DNA of 22,904 bases from Paulinella micropora (lineage: Eukaryota; Cercozoa; Imbricatea; Euglyphida), in assembly GCA_009731375.1 (NCBI GenBank), contig BJOX01000167.1, positions 595,744 to 618,647 of the forward strand. Direction: 5' to 3'. The notes under the pieces are model-generated. The model searched no databases and was not told where the DNA came from. It saw nothing but the letters and a program-made list of their open reading frames with translations. Shown here piece after piece: positions 15,853-22,904 of this stretch (the stretch's first letter is position 1; the number at the start of each line of letters is the position of its first letter). The position numbers were made by a program, and so were the translations under genes.

Positions 15853-18396
15853 CGCGGTTATTGTTGTTCCTGTTATTGTTCCAGCGCTTGTTATGTTGTT
15901 TGAGTTCATATCTAAGGCACCATAAAACCGCATACCGCCCGCATTGTTAAAACGGACAATGTCAGACGAAGCACTTTTATTGTCCAAAAGTTTTGAAATA
16001 TAAAGACCTGCTCCTTTTACATCAAATGCTACATTCGTAAATACATAACCTCTTTGGTTCGCGGTTCCACTTGAATCAGTATTTAAAGTGTATAAGAAAG
16101 ACTGCCAATCACCCGTCGTCTGTGAAAAGAATATATCTCCTCCATTTTGGTTTAATATCCTCGCCCCATTATATGTAATATTTCCGCCATTAGTGATATC
16201 CACATTATTAAAATCAGCAGTGTTTGTTAGAGTTAGATATTTTATCTCTGTTCTCGTTCCATTGAATGTTTTAATTCCCACGAAAATAGTATCAACATAA
16301 CTTTTATTCGCTCCGTCTGTTGATAATGTCGGAGTTCCAAGGTTCGCTATTTTGCTACTATTACAATCTAGCCCCGAAGCATTTACCCAACCGACGATTG
16401 CCCCATCAATAATGAAACTTTTTTTTTTGGCATTTATTTCAAAGTTATAATTTACGCCCGTGCCCATATCAAGGCATCCGATAGTTCCTATATTGGCTGT
16501 GGAGTTAAAAACCACGAATGTTCCTTTTGTTGTCGCATTCGTTGAATTTCCAGTTATTTCAAGGGCACTGCTAAATGTCTTAATTCCTGCTATGGTTTGG
16601 TTTCCTGTTAGTTTCACATTTTGCCCGTCTTTTGTATCAATATAACTTTTATTTGCTCCGTCCGTTGTTGCTGATGGTGTGGCTAAGTTTGTTATTTTGT
16701 TGTTATTCAAAGATAGTGTAGTGCCTGTTGCGGTTATAATTAAAGTATTACCCGAATATAACTCTACATACGAACCCGTTATTTGTATCGGATACCAACT
16801 CGCTGTTGCCGTTTTTTGTGCGGCAATCATTCCTATTTTTGTATCAAATGCGATACCGATGCAGTCAAAAGTAGTAGGAACCACTTACTTCCAAAGTTGA
16901 TGTAAATTTTTTATTCCCTGCTATGGTTTGGTCTCCTGTTAGTTTAACCACAGAAGTATCAAGGGCAGAAACATCAACACCATCAACAAGATAACATTTG
17001 TTATGCTTTGGCTTTTCATATCAATACCAGCACTAGCATTTATTATACTGCTAAATGTTTTAATACCCGCTATGGTTTGGTCTCCTGTTAGTTTAACGAC
17101 TGCGGTATCAAGAGCAGAAACATCAATGTTGTCAACATTACCAACATTCGTAATAGCAAAACCACCCATATTTAAACTACCCGTCATAGCCACTGTGCCG
17201 TCCTTGGCCAGTTTAGTATCAGTATATGCTTTTGTTGAAGCATCGGTGTCATAGAATGGTGCTGGAAGTCCGCTGATTGCTGTTGTGCCACTAAAATTTA
17301 AAACATTGCCTGTCAATGTTATCCCACTCCCCGTTGTAGAAGCAAGAAGTATGGAAGAACCAACAATGCTTAGTGGATATCCCGTTGCTCCACCTGCCTC
17401 CGACGAATAAATAGAACCTGTATTATTGTTGTAATTGAAGAATAACTTACCAGTGTTTAATGGATTTGAATCTTTTACACCCAAATAGGTAGTAAATATT
17501 TTATTCCCTGTTATGGTTTGGTCTCCTGTTAGTTTAACCACCGAAGTGTCAAGGGTGGAAATATCAATACCATCAACATTACCTACATTTGTTATGTTAA
17601 AACCTCCCATATTTAAATCTCCAAACATCATAGGGAGACCATCCAATCTAAGAAAAGGTGAAGCAACATTTCTCCATTGTTCCGTGCTATAAATTAATAA
17701 TTGGTTATCAGCGGGTGTGTCTGTAATTAACACATCGCTGTGTGTATTAATTGAGCCGTCCGCTGACACTTTATCATTATTGTCTTCGTGCTCTGATATC
17801 CAAGTATCAACATCTTTTGTATTTAGTAAATTAACTCCCGTTATGTTCAAATTACCGCCCATACTAATATTGCCGAATTCATCCACATTTATTGGAAATG
17901 TTTTATTTACCCAGTTGATTGAATTATATGTTAGATAACTATTAGTTGCTATCGGTGCGGTTATGACGACATCTGTGAGTGTATCAATTGAGCCAATGGT
18001 TGTATTTCTCCATTTACCATCTACATCATTATAAGTTAAGTATTGCCCGACCGTTGGTGCGGATATGTTCGTGTCTATCAAATTGTATAGACTGGTTTGG
18101 TGTGGATTACATGTATTAGAGCGGTGTTGAGTTGAGGCTTTGACTTCGTCATTGTCCCTCACTCGTTGCTCTGTGTAGTATAGATTTTTTCCTTCTTTAA
18201 TGTCTGTTGTTGATTTGGCAGACAACCTCGCATCAAATCGTCCGTCAGTGAAATAAAGATTTATCGGGTCAGCATCTTCTGGTATTCTATCAGTATTTAA
18301 GCCAATAATGTTAGTGTTCGTTAAATCAAGGTTTGCGATTGATAGGCTGTCTGTCGCGATTTCTGACAATCCTAAGAGCGACTTGAAGTTTGACAT

Positions 18397-18461
18397 ATTA
18401 TATAGTTTGGATAATAATTAATCCGAATAAAAATTATTTTTGGTTAGATATACATCCGAAA
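18397..18461. promoter_or_regulatory. Divergent promoter region between fibre and plus-strand gene
   Basis: 65 nt of AT-rich sequence separate the fibre ATG (minus) and the ATG at 18462 (plus). TATATAAT lies directly against the fibre ATG, and AGATATACAT lies about 10 nt before the plus-strand ATG. No copy of the capsid-type inverted-repeat element is present. Confidence 0.4.
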
Positions 18462-18977
18462 ATGCCAAGAGGAAATAGAGAGATTGCCATAAAGAACCTT
18501 GAAAAAGCGACTGTAATGAAGAAACAGTATGCGAGGCAGAGAAAGATTGAGAGGGCAAGGGAATTACTAGCGGAGGAAGAGGCTAAGAATGCGAAAGAAA
18601 TGACCAATGATGAAAAGATGGACCACGTGTCTAAGAAACAGTTGGCGAAGGATATGATTGATGGGCGGGACGGTGAGATAAGTGAGGAAAGTAGCTCGGA
18701 AGAAGAGGTTGAACAGGACTTTGCTGACCTAATTGCCCAACGGGTCGCGGGTATAAAATTGAAGACTAAACAGAAGAAGAAGAAAGCGGTAAAAAAGAAA
18801 TTGCCTGAACTAGAAGAAAGCGAGAGTGAAAGCGAGGAAAGTGAGGACGAGGAACAGCCTAAACCTAAAAAAGGTAAAGGCAAGAAATCAAATATATCGG
18901 TTAATGTTTATAATCAACAACCAGAGAAACCAAAAAAAGAAAACAATGATACATCTAAGATATTTTTAAAGTTATGA
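18462..18977 (+). CDS. Charged coiled-coil protein, unknown function
   Basis: The ATG at 18462 is chosen over an in-frame ATG at 18390, because the earlier one lies inside the divergent fibre gene and the intervening sequence is AT-rich non-coding. The 171-residue product is basic at the N-terminus (MPRGNREIAIKNLEKATVMK, then a helical Arg/Lys/Glu region), acidic around residues 78-90 and 120-136, and Lys-rich between. No enzyme motif or membrane segment is seen. This charge pattern fits a nucleic-acid or chaperone-like binding protein, but I cannot name it. Its stop (TGA 18975-18977) begins a hairpin also found after the ExoX-like fragment. Confidence 0.65.
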   Translation: MPRGNREIAIKNLEKATVMKKQYARQRKIERARELLAEEEAKNAKEMTNDEKMDHVSKKQLAKDMIDGRDGEISEESSSEEEVEQDFADLIAQRVAGIKLKTKQKKKKAVKKKLPELEESESESEESEDEEQPKPKKGKGKKSNISVNVYNQQPEKPKKENNDTSKIFLKL

Positions 18978-18996
18978 AACTTTTGAAAAAGTTTCA
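18975..18996 (+). terminator. TGAAAC hairpin at the end of the coiled-coil gene
   Basis: TGAAACTTTT (18975-18984) pairs with AAAAGTTTCA (18987-18996). The stop codon forms the first three bases. The element and the following ACAAAAC match the hairpin at 5898-5920, so both intact plus-strand 3' ends carry the same signal. Confidence 0.5.
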
Positions 18997-19063
18997 CAAA
19001 ACCTTTTGCTGAAGATTTTTTAAATCTTTCCATATACGAACCTTTACCAAAAAAATTCGGGTC

Positions 19064-19078
19064 GTAGGGTGTCCCTAC
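19064..19078. terminator. GTAGGG/CCCTAC hairpin
   Basis: GTAGGG (19064-19069) and CCCTAC (19073-19078) around a 3-base loop, between the coiled-coil gene and the integrase relic. It belongs to the hairpin family spread through the insert. Confidence 0.4.
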
Positions 19079-20001
19079 AAAGGATCACAAACACAGCAAT
19101 CCACAAAATACTGAAACGGAGGCGGAGTCTCCGCAAGATAAGGAAGAACTTGAAAAAAAGAAAATTGAAGAAGCTTCTGAAATACACCATCAAACTAAGA
19201 ACTCTAAAAAATGGAATATTATACTAGCACCTGAGCCTGAACCATTAAGCCAAGTGTTTATTGATCTTATGGATATGTCTAAAATAGCTACTAAGAAAGG
19301 AAACAAAAACTACAACTTTAGTTTAGTAATGATTGATGTTTATTCCCGTCGTTGGATTGAACCGATCAAAAATAAATCAACTGGCGAAGTATTAGAAGGA
19401 TTAAAAAAAAATGCCTAAACATAAAAGGATTACTTCCGACAACGGCAGTGAATATAAAGGACAAGTCGCAGAATACTTCAAAGAGAACGGAATTCAACAT
19501 ACAACTAACGAAGTTGGCGACCACCGAACTATGGGTATTGTAGATAGATTTATTAGAACAATAAGAAATGATTTAAATTTTATGTGGGAAGTTAATGACG
19601 ATTTTGTTTGGGTTCCTTACATTTATGAAATTGTTGATAATTATAATAATACATTTCATAATACAATAAAGGCTACACCTATGGAAGTCTATGAAGGTAA
19701 AAAGAAAAATAACCAAGAAATATATAGGGCTGGTCTTATTAATAAATTTCCTAAGGGCTCAACCGTTAGAAAAGAACTAGAAAGAACGGTTTTTTCTAAG
19801 GATGATGTTCAGTATTCAAAGAAAGTATATAAAGTTAAAGGAAGGAAAGGCTTTAAGTTAATACTTGGCGACCACGAACTAGTCAGTCCTCAACAATTAT
19901 TAAATTCCAAAATGAACGAACAAGAACAGGAAGAAGTTAAACCTCAACTAGCAGACAAAGTTAAAGAAGTAACTAAGGAAAAAAGACTGTCCAGCAACTG
20001 A
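19068..20001 (+). pseudogene. Retroviral-type (rve) integrase, no start and one frameshift
   Basis: The first frame (open after TAG 19065-19067, ends TAA 19416-19418) gives a charged N-terminal piece, then LSQVFIDLMDMSK with the first catalytic Asp and FSLVMIDVYSRRWIEPIK. The second frame (from 19411, ends TGA 19999-20001) gives ITSDNGSEYKG with the second Asp, then MGIVDRFIRTIRN, where the usual catalytic Glu stands as Asp, then a C-terminal region with a chromo-like/SH3-like segment (GSTVRKELERTVFSKDDVQY). The frames meet in a run of nine A (19403-19411); eight would join them. There is no ATG before the core, so the N-terminal zinc-binding part is missing or lost. In Polintons, PLVs and Mavirus-type virophages this enzyme inserts the element into host DNA. 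The gene is close to the right end of the insert. Confidence 0.8.
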
Positions 20002-20210
20002 AAATAGAAAGTATTGACAGCAATAATATAAGAACGAGCAAAAGAGAAAAAAAGAAAGTTAAAAAGTTGAATTTATAATTAATCACTTGATAAATTAATT
20101 TTTTTTATTCCTAGTTCGTGATAGACTGATTGAAGGTGTCTTGTTTTGTATAATCTAGTGGTTTCATATCCACATTCACATATCAATTTGCTTGAGAAAT
20201 AGTTTCTGTT
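20002..20210. other. AT-rich stretch after the integrase
   Basis: No intact gene. On the minus strand, short frames continue the AP2-like relic (for example SQAN, stop, YVNVDMKPLDYT), so part of this stretch may be its decayed C-terminus or a neighbouring lost gene. Confidence 0.4.
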
Positions 20211-20474
20211 TCATTCATTTCTGTATTGTCTTTTATTTCGTTGAACTTGTTCGTCATTATATTTCTTCCACACTTCATATTTAGGTCTTATGTTTTCTTC
20301 ATAAAATCTATTTGTTTCTTCCAATGCTTGTTCTTCGTTTCTTTTTCCGTTGATACAAAAGTTTTTAACTTTAGCTTTGTTTTCTTCTCCCCATCTTACA
20401 ACCACACTTGGTTACTTTTCATTGTTCATAACATACACACCTCCTTTGTTAATTTTCTTTGGAATGTCTGTCAT
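20211..20474 (-). pseudogene. AP2-like small DNA-binding domain relic with in-frame stop
   Basis: Reading from ATG 20474: a short N-terminus with INKGGVYVMNNEK, an in-frame TAA (20414-20412), then PSVVVRWGEENKAKVKNFC, INGKRNEEQALEETNRFYEE and a basic tail, ending TGA 20213-20211. The continuity of protein-like sequence across the stop argues for a single inactivated gene. The segment V-K-N-F-x-I-x-G-x-R-x-E-E-Q-A-L-x-x-x-x-R-F-Y resembles AP2-type domains, which in viruses and phages often accompany HNH nucleases. The resemblance is by eye only. Confidence 0.45.
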
Positions 20475-20544
20475 TTTCTATATGTGTTATACATTTATGT
20501 CTATAATATAAAATTATTTTTATAACAACTTATTTATCACTTGT

Positions 20545-20616
20545 CATTTTGTCCCGTGCGGGCCGAACGGTGTGTGTCTCTGGGGGCGGTGTGTATTGAA
20601 AAAGTGTGACGAAGTG
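20545..20616 (+). repeat. Direct repeat, copy 1
   Basis: Begins CATTTTGTCCCGTGCGGGCC, continues through GAACGGTGTGTGTCTCTGGG and ends in GAAGTG. It matches the copy at 20784 with a few differences and one short G-rich insertion. It contains a CCGTGCGGG inverted core. Confidence 0.7.
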
Positions 20617-20762
20617 TCATTTTATATTTTTTTATTTTGGAGCAAATCCACAACTTCCCAGATTCCCAAAAATTAATTTTTTGGGCAGGGAGAAAATCTG
20701 TAGGTCTATTTTACAGTTTTAGTGTTTTGGTCACGGGCTCATTTCCTTTTTATTTGGGGGTT

Positions 20763-20778
20763 GTAGGGGTTTCCCTAC
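20763..20778. terminator. GTAGGG/CCCTAC hairpin near the right end
   Basis: GTAGGG (20763-20768) and CCCTAC (20773-20778). It is the same family as the hairpins inside the viral insert and lies just before repeat copy 2, which suggests the insert reaches at least this far. Confidence 0.4.
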
Positions 20779-20783
20779 ATTGC

Positions 20784-20861
20784 CATTTTGTCCTGTGCGG
20801 GCCGAACGGTGTGTGTCTCTGGGGGCGGGGGGTGTATGTCTTGAAAAAGCGTGCCGAAGTG
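20784..20861 (+). repeat. Direct repeat, copy 2
   Basis: Begins CATTTTGTCCTGTGCGGGCC and ends CGAAGTG, 239 nt downstream of copy 1. No inverted copy was found at the left end of the insert. Confidence 0.7.
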
Positions 20862-21190
20862 CGACCATATACTACTTATGTGATCACACGTCCCAAAGAG
20901 TTTTTATTTTTACCACTACAGACTAGGTAAAGTTTCATTTTTTCTATAGAAAACCGGGCGGCCCGATTCTTTCTAAGTGGAATTAATACTGAAAAAAAGG
21001 TTTCGTTTCCGCAAAAAAGACAGGCCGGCCCCTGCAAAATGTTCTTCCCGTGATCTTTTAGGCCGGCCCCGCCGCTAAAAAATAGTTTGGTTTCCGTGAA
21101 GTGATGACGGCGCACTACTTGGCTACGTTTTACTTTAAGAAATGAATGTAGTGTGTTCTTTTCTCTATCCCTGCCTAGCGGCAGTGGCAA

Positions 21191-21753
21191 AATGGTGAAG
21201 TGTCAAAGGTTTTTCCCCATAAAAACGGATTTCTGCGGACATCTTTATTACTTGGTCCTTAAACTCTTCTTTTCATACTGATGTTATGAATGTAGCCATT
21301 AAAGAGCTTTTATAAGCTCTAGAGGTTGTCATAAACTCATATATAGGTCGCATGGTTAGTTGCGGAGGTTTTTCTTTGGAATAGTGGGTGCTTGGATTCG
21401 ACCTTGATAATGGAGTCTTCTTGGATCGTCCTGAGACTTGTGTTTAGTTTGGGGATTTGGGACTTTTAGTATGTAAAGATGTTTGTTTAGCTTGAAGTAA
21501 GTCATCCCAGTTCTGCTTCTGGTTTGTCTTTAGGAGTATAGTTTTCCGTAAAGGGAACTGCTTTCCTATTAAACTACTACTACTACTACTTCTCGTAAAG
21601 GTGCACAGGTAATCCTCTGACTCCTGATAAATCTTTGGAAGCAGTAGTACAGTACAGACTCAACTGCTGGTCTGCACAAAAACACAGGAGCAGGAGCTTA
21701 TTTAGCTAGAAAGTCGATCGCTGCCTGGAAAGGAAGGTGACTGGCATCCTATC
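21191..21753. other. Upstream region of the host gene at 21754
   Basis: No gene is supported. It contains one inverted repeat, AGAGCTT (21303-21309) with AAGCTCT (21314-21320), and a short CTA triplet run at about 21575-21590. It probably includes the promoter and 5' untranslated region of the following exon. Confidence 0.5.
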
Positions 21754-22233
21754 ATGGACGCGAGAAAGGTGGCTGCAGAACTGTTGTCTTCGTTGTCCGA
21801 TGTTCCTTACTCCGACGCTGTAAAAAAAGCAGCTGCGTTTGGACGCATAAACGCAGGGACAGCCTTGTTGGATGCAGTTATTTCGGAACTCCGGAATCTT
21901 CCTGCACCTCAGGTGGCAGTGTTGGACGCTGATGAGGGTTACTCAGACCTTTTACCAATCCAGCAACGTGACGTGGCCAAGCATTTTCCACGGGAGCGCA
22001 CCGCATTGTTTGCCAAGGCTGCTTGCCCGCTCCTGGCGGATCCTGTGTCATCGGCCTCTGTTGTCTCCCCCAGCAAGAAACAAAAGGTGGATAGAAAACA
22101 GACAGAAGCAGCGTTCTGGATACAGGAAGTGAAAGGGCCCTCACTATTCTTCAAGGGCCTAGCTGTGCGGGAGGCTGTCAGAAGAGGGGAGATCGAAGCT
22201 CTGGTCAAGCTGGCGACCAGCAGTGTGCCAAAG
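21754..22233 (+). CDS. First exon of a host gene of unknown function
   Basis: ATG 21754 opens 160 codons that end exactly at a splice donor, AAG|GTATGT (22233/22234, phase 0). Beyond that the frame enters simple-repeat sequence and stops at 22273-22275, so the part after 22233 is read as intron. The peptide is helical and mostly soluble, with a basic cluster SPSKKQKVDRKQ at about residues 105-116 that could be a nuclear localisation signal, then FWIQEVKGPSLFFKGLAVRE. No domain is recognised. Composition matches the left-flank host genes rather than the viral insert. Confidence 0.6.
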
Positions 22234-22284
22234 GTATGTATGTTTGTATGTATGCACCTCCGACAGCAGTATTGAGAAGGCACC

Positions 22285-22904
<620 letters not shown>

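Larger units (their letters stand above)
14201..18396 (-). pseudogene. Giant phage-like tail-fibre protein with C-terminal S74 intramolecular chaperone, three frameshifts
   Basis: One gene of about 1400 codons, start ATG 18396, stop TAG 14203-14201, with reading breaks near 16988-16992, 16880-16886 and 15007-15012. The N-terminus has the phage-fibre pattern INLYFTDGRFDARLSAK then KNLYYTEQRV. A repeat of the type VVKLTGDQTIAG(N/I)K(T/K)F follows, four clear copies, along with ATP/TDGANKSY(I/V)DT units. Three tandem units of about 116 residues come next (GTLWTKGLITAN ... GIFLWDT ... SWGIY ... GFVWENSAEQLLMSLNG). The C-terminus is a Peptidase_S74 domain: SSSSDRRLKADIKSLE with the Ser and Lys of the autocleavage dyad, NIGFIADEVKKVFPEFV and AISYQDFIPILISAF, ending in a coiled coil. 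In phages this domain trimerises the fibre and cuts itself off. At the first break 5 nt stand where the sister repeats have 6. Breaks one and two cancel out, leaving about 110 nt out of frame. Decay and assembly error both fit. Confidence 0.82.
5699..20861. mobile_element. Integrated Polinton-like virus (decaying provirus)
   Basis: The insert holds the morphogenesis set of Polinton-like viruses: a double jelly-roll major capsid protein, a penton/minor capsid protein, an A32-like packaging ATPase and an Ulp1/adenovirus-type protease, all on one strand, plus a retroviral-type (rve) integrase near the right end. It is clearly more AT-rich than both flanks. The left edge is set by the switch from host-like reading sense to the truncated ExoX-like fragment at about 5698/5699. 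The right edge is less certain: the last element-like features are a GTAGGG/CCCTAC hairpin (20763-20778) and the second copy of a direct repeat (to 20861). I found no terminal inverted repeat or clear target-site duplication, so one or both ends may be lost. No replication gene was seen. Confidence 0.88.
20475..21190. other. Right-hand non-coding region with repeats, probable element/host boundary
   Basis: No gene is supported. It holds the 70-80-bp direct repeat pair (listed separately), a GTAGGG/CCCTAC hairpin at 20763-20778, and two AGGCCGGCCCC boxes (21022-21032, 21060-21070) with similar GGTTTCGTTTCCG and GTTTGGTTTCCG sequences nearby. The shift from AT-rich viral to host-like composition happens somewhere between about 20,880 and 21,200. 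Confidence 0.5.

Noticed and set aside
20226-20525. Plus-strand 99-codon frame rich in Phe and hydrophobic residues
   Set aside because: It is antisense to the AP2-like relic and AT-rich sequence; the Phe/Ser/Val-rich composition is what antisense of a Lys/Glu/Asn-rich gene gives.
5699-20861. Terminal inverted repeats of the element
   Set aside because: I compared the left-edge sequence and the right-hand repeats in both orientations and found no matching pair; a computed dot plot could still reveal a diverged one.
20876-21190. Minus-strand 104-codon frame
   Set aside because: No domain, no conserved motif, and it covers repeat boxes in the probable boundary region.
5697-21207. AGTGTCAAAAGGT at 5697 and AGTGTCAAAGGT at 21196 as a target-site duplication
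   Set aside because: The match is imperfect, longer than the usual 5-6 bp, and the right-hand copy lies beyond the last viral-type sequence. Chance similarity is likely.

Overview
The window looks like a contig from a unicellular eukaryote, possibly an alga or other protist. The flanking DNA is GC-rich, contains a first exon ending at a GTATGT splice donor (22233/22234), and carries long simple repeats. It is interrupted by an AT-rich insert of about 15 kb (about 5.70 to 20.9 kb) with the gene set of a Polinton-like virus (PLV). The host species cannot be named from the sequence.

Left flank (1-5698). A minus-strand P-loop NTPase reading frame runs off the window edge. Next come a non-coding stretch with a 28-base C run and a 272-base assembly gap, then a plus-strand gene joining 11 C2H2 zinc fingers to a nuclease-like C-terminus that is frameshifted. 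Last is a broken minus-strand reading frame that stops making sense at about 5698, where the viral DNA begins.

Viral insert (about 5699-20861). Minus-strand morphogenesis genes, in transcription order, are: a very long phage-like tail fibre with an S74 chaperone domain (18396-14201, three frameshifts), a two-helix membrane protein, a small unknown protein, an A32-like packaging ATPase, a small basic protein, a 402-residue coiled-coil protein, an adenovirus-type cysteine protease, a penton/minor capsid protein, the double jelly-roll major capsid protein, a lectin-like structural protein and a last small protein. On the plus strand are a truncated ExoX-C-like fragment at the left edge, a charged coiled-coil protein, and an rve-type integrase without a start and with a frameshift in an A9 run. 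No polymerase, primase or helicase was found inside the insert.

Regulation is partly legible. The penton, major capsid and lectin-like genes share one 5' element: a TATA box, then 26-30 nt later an inverted repeat next to a conserved T/A-rich motif just before the start codon. GC-rich hairpins sit at or beside stop codons at the ends of most apparent transcription units and mark out fibre+membrane protein, small protein to protease, MCP, and lectin-like+small protein.

The insert looks like a decaying provirus: truncated left-edge gene, frameshifted integrase and fibre, an AP2-like relic with an in-frame stop, and a frameshifted relic at 13.6-13.8 kb. Some frameshifts may be assembly errors, since two lie in homopolymer runs. 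Right flank (about 20.9-22.9 kb): non-coding sequence, a 160-codon first exon, and an intron-borne TATC microsatellite to the window end.
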